Assembly: GCF_945605565.1 (NCBI RefSeq)
Contig: NZ_OX216966.1
Location: 3,278,001-3,342,000 of the forward strand
Direction: 5' to 3'
Length of the DNA: 64,000 bases
From: Paenibacillus dendritiformis
GTDB taxonomy: Bacteria > Bacillota > Bacilli > Paenibacillales > Paenibacillaceae
The notes under the pieces are model-generated. The model saw only the letters and a list, made by a program, of their open reading frames with translations. It had not been told where the DNA came from and made no database searches. How positions within the stretch are numbered: the first letter of the stretch is position 1; every line of letters begins with the position of its first letter. A program made the position numbers and the translations under genes. Below, piece by piece: positions 1 to 8,250 of the stretch.

Positions 1-1659
1 TGGAAGCAAGCCTGCTTCAATCAATTTCATGATATTTTGCCGGGCTCATGTGTGGTGGAGACGAGAGAACATGCGATGGCTTCGTTCCAGGAGATTATGG
101 CGACGGCCGGGAGCAAGAAAAGCTACGCTATCCGCAAGCTTGCCGAGCTCATCGATACGTCGGCGCATATTGTCGCCGATGAAGATGTGCGCGAGAGCAT
201 GTCCGAAGGAGCCGGTCCCGGGGTTGGCGTCCATTTGTTCCGGATGGGGGCGAGCGAGCGCGGCCGCGGAAAGACGCGCATCTTCCATCTGTTCAATTCC
301 TCCGTCCGCGATCGCGAAGAGCTGACGGACATTGTGATCTGGGATTGGAACGGCCATGTGGACAGCATTCAGTTCCATGACAGCGAAGGGCGGAGCGTTC
401 CGTTTCAATATATTGACAGAGGCTTCATCGAGCATTGGGGCCATTACTTTTTGCGGGTGCTGCTGAAGGTGAACGTACCCGCCATCGGCTACAGCACGTA
501 CGTCATGACCGAGAAGGACGGCGATATGAAGCGGTTGTCCGCCAATGATTTTTATTTGGCCGGGCAGAATCTGCCGCCGAATGAGAAGTACGAATTCGTG
601 CTGGAGAACGAACATATTGCCGTCCGGTTCGATCCGCGGCAATTCACGATCGCTTCGCTGATCGACAAGCGCACGAACCGCGAATATGCCGATCCAGCGG
701 AACCGGCGGGAGTGTTCCGCTTCGTGGAGGAGGATACGTTCAACGGGGGCGGGAATGCCTGGCTCGTCGGCAGATACCGCCATGTGGAGCCGCTGGTGAA
801 GTGGACGCTGGACAGTTGCGAGCTTGGCGACCATTTGCTTCGCCAGTCGATTACATTCCGGACGAGCTTCCGGGATTCGACGCTGAAGGCCACCGTGTCG
901 CTGGATCGCGGCAGCCAGGCCTTGGTGTATAACGTCGAATGCGACTGGCATGAGATCGGAAGCAAGGATGGCTTTACGCCCCAACTGAACTTCTATCTGC
1001 CGGTGCAATATGACTGCAGGTCTTATCAATATGACGTTCCCTTCGGCACGCTGGAGAGAGAGGGCATCGATTTGGACGTGCCGGCCAACAGCTTCGCCGC
1101 GGCCGTTCCGGCGGACAGCGGCATCGATCGCGCGGTCATGCTGCTCGCCGATGCGAAGCATGGCTTCCGGAGCGGCAGCCGCTCGCTGGCGGTCACCCTG
1201 CTGCGCGGCTCCTACAGCCCGGATCCGTACCCGGAGATCGGCAAGCATCAGTTCCGGTTCGCCGTCGGGCTGACCGATTATCACGATACGCAGCAGATGC
1301 TGGAGCAGTCGTATCATTTTCAGCATCCGCTCGAAGCCGTATCCGTCCGCGCCCGCAAGGGGACGCTGCCGCAGACGGGCAGCTTCGTCACGCTGGAGCG
1401 GGGACAGGTGGCGCTGTCTGCGATTAAGATGGCGGAGGGTACCACGGCGAACCGTTGGATCGTGCGCCTGTATGAGACGGACGGCGAACGGACGAGCGTC
1501 ACGCTTGCGTTCGGGCAGCCGGTGAGAAAAGCTTATTTTGTATCGATCGTCGAGCAGCCGAGCGATGGACCGGACATTGCCGTCCACGGCAGCAAAATTA
1601 CATTCGATGTCGGCGCAGCCGCGATGGCGACCGTATGCGTTGAATTCGAGGGGAGATAA
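1..1659 (+). CDS. Alpha-mannosidase (GH38), 3' part only
   Basis: The reading frame is open at the left edge, so the N-terminal catalytic half lies outside the window and about 552 residues are visible. The first residues contain the GH38 hallmark NQFHDILPGS (from about base 19). The helical middle domain and the long beta-sandwich C-terminal domain follow, with a segment near base 590-760 typical of the family (ENEHIAVRFDP, then the NGGGNAWLVGRY stretch). The family hydrolyses terminal alpha-mannose from oligosaccharides, usually in the cytosol of bacteria. The gene ends 4 bp before the phosphoesterase gene and is probably cotranscribed with it. The family call is firm. Substrate linkage cannot be judged without the catalytic half. 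Confidence 0.9.
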   Translation, partial: WKQACFNQFHDILPGSCVVETREHAMASFQEIMATAGSKKSYAIRKLAELIDTSAHIVADEDVRESMSEGAGPGVGVHLFRMGASERGRGKTRIFHLFNSSVRDREELTDIVIWDWNGHVDSIQFHDSEGRSVPFQYIDRGFIEHWGHYFLRVLLKVNVPAIGYSTYVMTEKDGDMKRLSANDFYLAGQNLPPNEKYEFVLENEHIAVRFDPRQFTIASLIDKRTNREYADPAEPAGVFRFVEEDTFNGGGNAWLVGRYRHVEPLVKWTLDSCELGDHLLRQSITFRTSFRDSTLKATVSLDRGSQALVYNVECDWHEIGSKDGFTPQLNFYLPVQYDCRSYQYDVPFGTLEREGIDLDVPANSFAAAVPADSGIDRAVMLLADAKHGFRSGSRSLAVTLLRGSYSPDPYPEIGKHQFRFAVGLTDYHDTQQMLEQSYHFQHPLEAVSVRARKGTLPQTGSFVTLERGQVALSAIKMAEGTTANRWIVRLYETDGERTSVTLAFGQPVRKAYFVSIVEQPSDGPDIAVHGSKITFDVGAAAMATVCVEFEGR

Positions 1660-1663
1660 GGGC

Positions 1664-2566
1664 ATGGCGAACCATTTATCATTTCAGGAAGACGGCACGT
1701 TCAAAATATTGCAATTCACCGACGTTCATATCGGCGATGGCACGGATGGAGCGGAGCAAGATCGGCAGTCCATCGTCTTGATGGAGCGGCTAATCGAGCA
1801 GGAGCAGCCCGATCTTATCGTGTACACGGGAGATCTGTGCTGGAGCCACGGCGTGGACGATCCGAGAAAAGGCCTGCGCCTAGCTATTTCACCCGCCGTG
1901 CGCTCCGGCCTTCCATGGGCTGCCGTGTTCGGCAATCATGACGCGGAAGGAAGCGTAACCCGCGAGCAGTTAATGGACGTGATGCGGGAGAGCGCCACAT
2001 GCCTGGCCGAGCCGGGACCGGCCGAACTAAGCGGGGTCGGCAATTACGCGCTGCCTGTTCACGGTTCAACCGGGGGTAAGGAGGCGGCGATGCTGTATTT
2101 TCTCGATTCCGGCGGCGAAGCGCCGGAGCATATCGGCGGGTATGAATGGATTCACAGCGATCAGGTGGAATGGTACGCGCAGGTATCGAGAGAGACGACG
2201 AAGCGCAGCGGAGCGCCGCTGCCATCCTTGGCCTTCTTCCATATTCCGCTGCCGGAATATGACGAGGTGTGGCGCGCCGGGAATATCAGCGGCAATAAAT
2301 TTGAACGGGTATGCGCGCCCAAATTAAACTCCGGCCTGTTCGCGAAAATGGTGGAGATGGGCGATGTGATGGCTGCATTTGTGGGACATGATCACGATAA
2401 CGATTATGTCGGAGAACTTCATGGCATCTCGCTCTGCTTTGGCCGCACGACGGGCTATAACTGCTACGGCCGCTTGCAGCGGGGCGCGCGGGTCATTGAA
2501 TTGACGGAAGGCAAGCGCGACTTCCGTACCTGGCTCCGGCTAGACGATGGCACGGTGCAGTCATGA
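1664..2566 (+). CDS. Calcineurin-like metallophosphoesterase
   Basis: A 300-residue protein starting at the ATG just after GGGGAGATAAGG, chosen over longer frames that run back into the mannosidase gene. The metallophosphoesterase blocks appear in order: FTDVHIGDG near the N-terminus, YTGDLCW, FGNHDAEG, FFHIPLPEY and VGHDHDND. These supply the Asp, Asn and His ligands of a two-metal site. There is no signal peptide, so it is probably cytosolic. The architecture resembles the YkuE/Icc-type and purple-acid-phosphatase-like enzymes that cleave phosphomonoesters or diesters. The substrate is unknown. It sits between the mannosidase and an aminopeptidase, overlapping the latter by ATGA, so one transcript is likely. 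Confidence 0.88.
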   Translation: MANHLSFQEDGTFKILQFTDVHIGDGTDGAEQDRQSIVLMERLIEQEQPDLIVYTGDLCWSHGVDDPRKGLRLAISPAVRSGLPWAAVFGNHDAEGSVTREQLMDVMRESATCLAEPGPAELSGVGNYALPVHGSTGGKEAAMLYFLDSGGEAPEHIGGYEWIHSDQVEWYAQVSRETTKRSGAPLPSLAFFHIPLPEYDEVWRAGNISGNKFERVCAPKLNSGLFAKMVEMGDVMAAFVGHDHDNDYVGELHGISLCFGRTTGYNCYGRLQRGARVIELTEGKRDFRTWLRLDDGTVQS

Positions 2567-3993
2567 AGTTCACTATAGGCAGCACAGAAGCGGCGCAAGT
2601 CATTATCTATCCTATTTTCCTGGAAACGGCGGCCGCGCCCTTTCAATCGCTTCCGCTCCATCATCATATGGGCGAGCGCGGGGCCGTCACCTGGTATTAC
2701 GACAAGGAGGATGAGCAGCACCTGCTGCTCGCCGGGCTCGGAAGCCGGCAGTCGTTCGAACCGGAGCGTCTGCGCGAGGCTGCCGGGACTGCGGCGCGCG
2801 CCGCGGAACAGCACAAGCTGCGCACCGCCGCGGTATGCCTGGACGGGTGCGAGGGCATCGGCGGCATGCGGGAGGCAGTGGCCGCCTGGGTCGAAGGCTG
2901 GCTGCTGGGAACGTATGCCTTCGATAAGTATAAATCGCAGCAAGCGGTCCGCTATATGGAGACCGTCCGCTTCGATCTCGAGCCTCAGGCTGGCTGGGAG
3001 GAGGCGATTGCCCTTGGGGAGGCGCGCGCCGCGGGCATCGCGTTTGCGCGTGATATCGGCAATGAGCCGGCCAATCAGATGCGGCCGAAGACGCTCGCGG
3101 AGCGCGTGGCGGCACGGTTCGCCGCCAGCGGCGTGCAGGTGGCATGCTACGAAGGCGAGGAGCTGGCCGCGCGGCAGATGTGCGGGTTGATCGGCGTCGG
3201 TCAAGGAAGCCCCCATCCGCCCGTCCTGATCGAAATGCGCTATTGCACCGATCCGTCCAAGGAGCTTATTGCGCTGGTAGGGAAAGGAATAACCTTCGAT
3301 ACGGGCGGAATCAGCTTGAAGCGGGATCATGATATTAGCGATATGAGAATCGATATGGGCGGGGCGGCCGCCGTCATCGGCGCGATCGAGATTATCCGCC
3401 GCAGCGGAGTGCGGGCCAATGTGGCCGCGATCATCCCTGCCGCCGAAAATATGCCGGACGGCAACGCACTGCTGCCGGGAGACGTCTTGACGTATCCGAA
3501 CGGCGTCTCGGTTCAGGTCGGCAATACCGATTCGGAAGGCCGGCTCGTGTTGGCCGACGCGTTGATACATGCGCATGCGATCGGAGCGAAGGAAGTGGTC
3601 GATATGGCGACGCTGACGTATTCCTGCCAGGGCGCGCTCGGCTCGAAGTATGCGGGGATCTGGGGAGACGAGCCGACCGTGTCGACGCTCCGGAGCCTGG
3701 GCCGGCTCACGGGGGAGAAGGTATGGGAGCTTCCCCTCGCGGAGGAATATGCGGGCTATTTGGCAAGCGATTATGCGGATATATGCAATATCAGTCGGGT
3801 TGGCGAGGCCGGAGCGATTACGGCGGCGTTGTTCCTGCGCCGCTTCGTGGATCCTTCCATGAGATGGGCGCATATTGATATGGCGGCGATGAAGGAGGCC
3901 GCGTCCACGGCCGGATATGTCGTTGCCGGCGCCACAGGCTACGGGGCCCGCTTGCTGGCCGAATTTGTGGCGGAGCGTTCGCGCTCGTCGTAA
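2563..3993 (+). CDS. pepA: Leucyl aminopeptidase family M17
   Basis: A 476-residue two-metal aminopeptidase that removes N-terminal residues from peptides in the cytosol. The C-terminal catalytic domain has GKGITFDTGGISLK (metal-binding Lys and Asp), DMRIDMGGAAAV and the family signature NTDSEGRLVLADAL. The less conserved N-terminal domain spans roughly residues 1-160. The ATG overlaps the phosphoesterase stop codon as ATGA, which points to translational coupling. Length is close to the usual 480-500 residues. The family is certain. Whether this is the housekeeping PepA or a paralogue is not shown, so the symbol is tentative. Confidence 0.9.
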   Translation: MKFTIGSTEAAQVIIYPIFLETAAAPFQSLPLHHHMGERGAVTWYYDKEDEQHLLLAGLGSRQSFEPERLREAAGTAARAAEQHKLRTAAVCLDGCEGIGGMREAVAAWVEGWLLGTYAFDKYKSQQAVRYMETVRFDLEPQAGWEEAIALGEARAAGIAFARDIGNEPANQMRPKTLAERVAARFAASGVQVACYEGEELAARQMCGLIGVGQGSPHPPVLIEMRYCTDPSKELIALVGKGITFDTGGISLKRDHDISDMRIDMGGAAAVIGAIEIIRRSGVRANVAAIIPAAENMPDGNALLPGDVLTYPNGVSVQVGNTDSEGRLVLADALIHAHAIGAKEVVDMATLTYSCQGALGSKYAGIWGDEPTVSTLRSLGRLTGEKVWELPLAEEYAGYLASDYADICNISRVGEAGAITAALFLRRFVDPSMRWAHIDMAAMKEAASTAGYVVAGATGYGARLLAEFVAERSRSS

Positions 3994-4088
3994 AGCTTGT
4001 TCACAGCAACGCACGTCATAGCACAAACACGTCACAGGGAAACACGTTCACAGCAAAGCTCGTTATACTAAAGCTCGTTCACGAGAAG
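3994..4088 (+). repeat. Degenerate short tandem repeat
   Basis: The spacer between the aminopeptidase and the HAD gene holds about six imperfect 15-17 bp units built around ACACGTTCACAGCAA and AGCTCGTTATACTAA. The words CATAGC and AAGCTC recur in the larger array at 37470-37805, so the two may be related. No coding function is evident. Confidence 0.4.
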
Positions 4089-4110
4089 GAGAGACAGGTG
4101 GGGAGAAGCG

Positions 4111-4773
4111 GTGATTAAAGCGATCTTGTTTGATTTTGACGGGCTCATCCTGGATACGGAAACAACCGAATTTATCGCTTTTCAAGAAATATGCAGACAG
4201 TATGATTATGAGATGCCCTTGGACGTATGGAGCCAATGGACGGGAGCGACCGATTCGGTGCAGCGCGCTTGTCGCCATCTGGAGCAGGCGATCGGTGCTC
4301 CGCTCGATCACGATGTTATTCGGTCCCGTCACGGGGAAGTCTTTCGCGGCATGATCGCTACGGCAGACTTATTGCCGGGCGTCGTCGAGAAGCTGGAGGA
4401 GGGCAAGCGGCGCGGGCTCCGGATCGGATTGGCGACCAGCGCCCATTATGATTGGGCCGTCGGCTATGTGAAGAAGTACGGGCTGCTGGATTATTTCGAT
4501 TGTATTCGCACGAAGGAAGACGTGATCCGCTCCAAGCCGGATCCCCAAATCTATCGCGAGGCCCTGGCCGGGCTGAGCATCGAGCCGCAGGAGGCGATCA
4601 CGTTCGAGGATTCGCTGTTCGGGCTGCAGGCCGCCAAAGCCGCGGGCGTCTATTGCGTTGTCGTGCCGAATGCGCTCACGCAAGCTTTTACGTTCGAGCA
4701 AGCCGATTTGCGGCTGCAGTCGCTCCTTGAGATGGATCTGGAGCAGATCATTGCCCGCGTGACTCGGCACTAA
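4111..4773 (+). CDS. HAD-superfamily phosphatase, beta-phosphoglucomutase-like
   Basis: A 220-residue protein with the HAD motifs: I, LFDFDGLILDTE (nucleophile Asp and acid Asp); II, GLATSA; III, the Lys in SKPDPQIY; and IV, FEDSLFG. The insertion between motif I and the core gives a helical cap of the beta-phosphoglucomutase/GPH type. Such proteins hydrolyse or transfer small phosphate esters. The GTG start is preceded by AGGTGGGGAG. It is followed after 15 bp by a glycerophosphodiesterase gene, so a role in phosphate-ester salvage is possible but inferred. The exact substrate cannot be predicted. Confidence 0.88.
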   Translation: MIKAILFDFDGLILDTETTEFIAFQEICRQYDYEMPLDVWSQWTGATDSVQRACRHLEQAIGAPLDHDVIRSRHGEVFRGMIATADLLPGVVEKLEEGKRRGLRIGLATSAHYDWAVGYVKKYGLLDYFDCIRTKEDVIRSKPDPQIYREALAGLSIEPQEAITFEDSLFGLQAAKAAGVYCVVVPNALTQAFTFEQADLRLQSLLEMDLEQIIARVTRH

Positions 4774-4788
4774 AAGGGAGGGGCATCC

Positions 4789-5514
4789 TTGACACGGAAA
4801 TTTCCTATGGTTGGCGCGCATACCGGGGGAGGAGCGGCTCCGGACAATACGCTGGAGTCCTTCTGGGAAGGAGTGCAATCGGGCGCCGATATCGTCGAGA
4901 TCGATCTGAGAGCGGCCGCGGACGGCACCGTCGTCCTGCTGCATGACGCTTCCCCGTTGCTAGGCCAGCATACGTATGAGCAGTTGAACCGGGCGGAGAA
5001 TCGGATTCAATTAAGCCCTGTCTATGCGCATCGTTGTATCGTGAAGCTCGACGACATTCTCGACATCGCCAAGCAGCGCAGCATCAAGCTCAATCTGGAT
5101 ATCAAAAATGAGGAAACGGTGGCTCCGGCGATGGAATGCGTCCTCCGGCACGGCATGGAGAATCAGGTGTTCGTCACGGGGTGCAGCGCAGGGATTGCAG
5201 GAAAATATGACGGCATCCGCGTTGTATATAATACGCCGGATGAGTTAAGCGAAGCGGATATGGCCGATTACGGGGCTTTCGCACAGCGGGTATGCGACGA
5301 AGCGCTGCGATGCGGCGCCTACGGCTTGAACATGGATTACCGGACATGCCGCCGGGAGCTGGTTGAAGCGGCGCATGAGCGTCAATTGGCGGTCTGGGTG
5401 TATACGGTAAATGCGGCAGATGAATCGAAGCGATATATCGGCATGGGCGTCGATGCAATTACGACACGAGCGCCTCAGGCGCTGCTGGAATTGAAGCCGT
5501 CGGCCGGGCGATAA
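4789..5514 (+). CDS. Glycerophosphodiester phosphodiesterase family protein
   Basis: A 241-residue GDPD-type TIM barrel. It opens with GAHTGGGAAPDNTLESF in place of the more common HRG-ENT block. VEIDLRAAADGTVVLLHD follows and supplies the metal-binding Glu and Asp and the catalytic His. Later blocks include LNLDIKNE and the C-terminal VWVYTVNAADE typical of the family. It has no signal peptide, so it is probably intracellular and releases glycerol-3-phosphate from deacylated phospholipids. The TTG start is supported by AAAGGGAGGGG seven bases upstream. It follows the HAD gene closely and probably shares its mRNA. Confidence 0.88.
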   Translation: MTRKFPMVGAHTGGGAAPDNTLESFWEGVQSGADIVEIDLRAAADGTVVLLHDASPLLGQHTYEQLNRAENRIQLSPVYAHRCIVKLDDILDIAKQRSIKLNLDIKNEETVAPAMECVLRHGMENQVFVTGCSAGIAGKYDGIRVVYNTPDELSEADMADYGAFAQRVCDEALRCGAYGLNMDYRTCRRELVEAAHERQLAVWVYTVNAADESKRYIGMGVDAITTRAPQALLELKPSAGR

Positions 5515-5558
5515 CGGGACGGAATGGAACCTGTCCCGCCTATATGTGAACGGAAATG

Positions 5559-5587
5559 TTGATTTCTCGGCTTGCGCACGATATAAT
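5559..5587 (+). promoter_or_regulatory. Sigma-A-type promoter for the argS T-box transcript
   Basis: TTGATT at 5559-5564 and a perfect TATAAT at 5582-5587 are separated by 17 bp. They lie about 20-30 bp before the start of a T-box leader, so this is very likely the argS promoter. Confidence 0.8.
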
Positions 5588-5594
5588 GAACGAC

Positions 5595-5879
5595 ATTAAC
5601 CGCATATCAGAAGACGATGATCGGGAGAGTACCGAACGTGCAGCCGTCAGCAGAGAGCCGGAACAGGTGGAAGCCGGCACGGCAGCGTCAGGGAAGCGGA
5701 CCCGGGAGTTGAAGGCCTGAACCGAAGCCGCCGCGCAATGTAGCGGAGAGGCGGGAAGTAGGGCATTCCGGCGCAGCCGTTATTCGGGAATAAGGGGAAC
5801 CAGGCATCAGCATGCCCGGTTCAATGAGAGTGGTACCACGGATCCAATGCCTCCGTCTCTTTGCAGACGGGGGCTTTTT
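5595..5879 (+). promoter_or_regulatory. T-box riboswitch (tRNA-sensing leader) of argS
   Basis: The leader shows the T-box elements: a Stem I region with GCAGAGAGCCGG followed by GGTGGAAGCCGG, the antiterminator core GAGAGTGGTACCACGG at about 5826-5841, and an intrinsic terminator. The terminator pairs GCCTCCGTCT (5849-5858) with AGACGGGGGC (5865-5874) and is followed by five T. T-boxes read through when uncharged cognate tRNA pairs with a specifier codon and the T-box bulge. A CGG triplet at 5697-5699 is my tentative arginine specifier, which fits the downstream argS. The class is confident. The specifier assignment is an inference that needs a structure alignment. Confidence 0.9.
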
Positions 5880-5913
5880 CTATTTTCATGAACATGTAAT
5901 GGAGGTTGTTGTC

Positions 5914-7626
5914 ATGTTAAAACACGATGCAGCCGAGCTGCTGCAACCATTCGTGCAGTTGCCGATGGAGGAGCTGCTGCGCAGTCTGGAGCTGCCGCCG
6001 AAGCCGGAGCTGGGCGACTATGCGTATCCTTGCTTCCCGCTGGCGAAGCAGCGGAGACAGGCCCCGCATCAGATTGCGGCCGAGATCGCGGCGCAGGTGA
6101 ATGAGCAGGGCCGGGACGGCGTCCGCGCCGAAGCGGCTGGCGGATATGTCAATCTGTTCTTCGAGCCGGCCGTGCAGGGGCCGAGACTGCTCGAGCGCAT
6201 GCTCCAGCCCGATTATGGACGCTTGCAGACGGGTGCCGGCAAGCGGGTCGTCATTGACATGTCGTCTCCGAATATCGCGAAGCCGTTCGGCATCGGGCAT
6301 TTGCGCTCTACGGTCATCGGCAATGCGCTGGCCAATCTGTATAAGCAGGCCGGGTATGAGGTGGAGAAGGTGAATCATCTCGGCGATTGGGGCACTCAAT
6401 TCGGCAAGCTGATCGCGGCTTACAAGCATTGGGGCGATGAAGAGGCGCTGCGCCGCCAGCCGATAGAAGAGAGTCTGAAGCTGTATGTGAAGTTCCATGA
6501 GGAAGCGGAGCGGCAGCCGGAGCTGGAGGACGAGGCGCGCGAATGGTTCCGCAAGCTGGAGCAGGGGGATGCGGAGACGCTGGCGTTATGGTCGTATTTC
6601 GTCGATGTGAGCATGGAGGAATTCAACCGGGTGTATGGGCGGCTGGGCGTTGAGTTCGATCATGTGCTCGGCGAGAGCTTTTACAATGACAAGATGGGGG
6701 CGGTTGTGGAGCGACTGACGGAACTTGGGCTGCTGGAGGAGAGCGACGGCGCTATGGTCGTCCGTCTTGATGAGGAAGGCATGCCGCCTTGTCTTATTCT
6801 GAAATCGAACGGCACGACGATCTATCCGACACGCGATCTGGCCACGGCGATCTACCGGAAGGAAGCGATGGGCGCCGACAAGCTGCTGTATGTGGTCGGC
6901 GCGGAGCAGCAGCTTCATTTCCGCCAAGTGTACGCGGTGCTGCGTAAGATGGGGTATGCCTGGGCGGAGGATTGCGAGCATGTCGCCTTCGGCTTAATGA
7001 CCTTCAACGGCAAGAAGATGTCGACGCGAAGAGGCAAGGTCGTCTTTCTGGATGAAGTGCTGAATGAGGCGGTCGGCAAGGCGCTGGCGATTGTCGAGGA
7101 GAAGAACCCGCAGTCTCCGGACAAGGAAAGCATCGCGGAGGCGATCGGGGTCGGAGCGATCGTGTTCGGCGATGTGAAGAACAGCCGAATGCTGAGTGTG
7201 GACTTCCAGCTCGACGAGGCGCTGCGCTTCGAAGGGGAGACGGCCCCATATATGCAGTACACGTACGCCCGCACGCTGCGACTGCTGGAGAAGGGGCAGG
7301 AGATGAACGAGACGGGAGTGCCGGCAGCTGCCGCCGCGCCGCTTCCGGGCCTGCATCTCTCCGGCCCGGAAGCATGGGCTTGCGTGAAGACGCTGTCCCA
7401 GTTCGAGGAGACGGTCGCCGCCGCCGTTCAACACAACGAGCCTTCGCTGTTCGTGCGCATGCTCCTGGAAGTGGCGAAGCAGTTCAACCGCTTCTATCAC
7501 CATGAGCCGATTCTGGTGGATGATCCGGAAGCGAGAAGAGCGAAGCTGGCGCTGACCGCCGCTGTCTCCAGCGTCCTCCGTCAAGGGCTGCACATTATTG
7601 GAATTCAGACGCCTGCACGAATATAG
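5914..7626 (+). CDS. argS: Arginine--tRNA ligase
   Basis: A 570-residue class I aminoacyl-tRNA synthetase that charges tRNA-Arg in the cytosol. The HIGH-equivalent is in SPNIAKPFGIGHLRST, followed by NHLGDWGTQFGKL. The KMSKS-equivalent is in FNGKKMSTRRGK. PTRDLATAIYR and the C-terminal anticodon-binding helical domain (about residues 450-570) complete the family layout. The start is the ATG at 5914, eight bases after GGAGG. The longer in-frame extension would begin inside the T-box terminator. Expression is controlled by the T-box leader. Genomes of this group often carry another argS elsewhere, so this may be a regulated second copy. That is inference. Confidence 0.96.
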   Translation: MLKHDAAELLQPFVQLPMEELLRSLELPPKPELGDYAYPCFPLAKQRRQAPHQIAAEIAAQVNEQGRDGVRAEAAGGYVNLFFEPAVQGPRLLERMLQPDYGRLQTGAGKRVVIDMSSPNIAKPFGIGHLRSTVIGNALANLYKQAGYEVEKVNHLGDWGTQFGKLIAAYKHWGDEEALRRQPIEESLKLYVKFHEEAERQPELEDEAREWFRKLEQGDAETLALWSYFVDVSMEEFNRVYGRLGVEFDHVLGESFYNDKMGAVVERLTELGLLEESDGAMVVRLDEEGMPPCLILKSNGTTIYPTRDLATAIYRKEAMGADKLLYVVGAEQQLHFRQVYAVLRKMGYAWAEDCEHVAFGLMTFNGKKMSTRRGKVVFLDEVLNEAVGKALAIVEEKNPQSPDKESIAEAIGVGAIVFGDVKNSRMLSVDFQLDEALRFEGETAPYMQYTYARTLRLLEKGQEMNETGVPAAAAAPLPGLHLSGPEAWACVKTLSQFEETVAAAVQHNEPSLFVRMLLEVAKQFNRFYHHEPILVDDPEARRAKLALTAAVSSVLRQGLHIIGIQTPARI

Positions 7627-7647
7627 CGTTCGGGACGCTGCAGATTA

Positions 7648-7677
7648 CGGGCCGCTTCCTCACCGAGGAGCGGCCCG
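7648..7677. terminator. Inverted repeat between convergent genes
   Basis: CGGGCCGCT and AGCGGCCCG form a strong stem between the ends of argS and the converging small gene. There is no long T-run on either strand, so it is a probable but imperfect terminator. Confidence 0.5.
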
Positions 7678-7697
7678 ATACATGCGGGGAATCGGCA

Positions 7698-8030
7698 TTA
7701 GTAGGCGCGATTCGTATAGGAGCCTGCCGCGTAGGACGGCTGAACATAGCTAAGGTTGCTGACGCTTTGCATCGATTGCTCCATTTGCTGGCAGAGCTGG
7801 GTCACTTGCTGCATTTGCTGCATTGCCGTCTGATGGCCTTGCAGCGCCGTCTGGATAACTTGAACCGCTTGGCGCTCGCGCTGAGCCAGCTCTTCCAGGC
7901 GGGAAGCGTTTTGCTGCTCCTGCTGCATCAGCTGCTGGTACATTTGCGATGCTTGCTGTGTTTGGCGCATCATTTGGGCAATGATTTGCTCGCACTGATT
8001 GATTTGCGATGAGATGGATGCATTGTACAT
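7698..8030 (-). CDS. Gln/Met-rich coiled-coil small protein
   Basis: A 110-residue protein of unknown function. About the first 90 residues are a nearly continuous helix-forming stretch very rich in Gln and Met (for example QMYQQLMQQEQQN and GHQTAMQQMQQVTQ), predicted to be a coiled coil. The last 20 residues are Tyr/Ser-rich (YVQPSYAAGSYTNRAY). Translation is well supported: AGGAGG lies eight bases before the ATG on the minus strand. There is no signal peptide or membrane segment. The composition resembles small spore-coat-associated proteins of Bacillales, but no family was recognised and that idea is only a suggestion. It is monocistronic and convergent with argS. Confidence 0.75.
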   Translation of the reverse strand: MYNASISSQINQCEQIIAQMMRQTQQASQMYQQLMQQEQQNASRLEELAQRERQAVQVIQTALQGHQTAMQQMQQVTQLCQQMEQSMQSVSNLSYVQPSYAAGSYTNRAY

Positions 8031-8143
8031 CGTGTTGGCCTCCTAAAGTGTTGTTGATAGTTGCATACTTGGTTAGTGTTACGCATGCATGAGAAATTAT
8101 GCATAAATCGATTTTTTTATCGTTTCAAATTGTTACATGCTGA

Positions 8144-8186
8144 TGAAAACGCTTTTATAGATTTTGGGCAGAGCACCCCCTATAAT
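8144..8186 (+). promoter_or_regulatory. Possible cre site and -10 element before the oxidoreductase pair
   Basis: TGAAAACGCTTTTA (8144-8157) differs at one defined position from the CcpA cre consensus TGWAARCGYTWNCW. It lies upstream of a perfect TATAAT at 8181-8186 with a poor -35. Carbon-catabolite control of the following sugar-type oxidoreductase genes is plausible but not proven. Confidence 0.45.
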
Positions 8187-8250
8187 AGCTTCAAGCTGAT
8201 TTAGTCATCATGATTTCATAACAATGCATATGGATGGAGGTATGGCAATC

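Noticed and set aside
46..1665. 539-codon minus-strand open frame
   Set aside because: Antisense shadow of the GH38 gene, with no recognisable domains.
2464..4035. 523-codon minus-strand open frame
   Set aside because: Antisense shadow of the phosphoesterase and M17 aminopeptidase genes.
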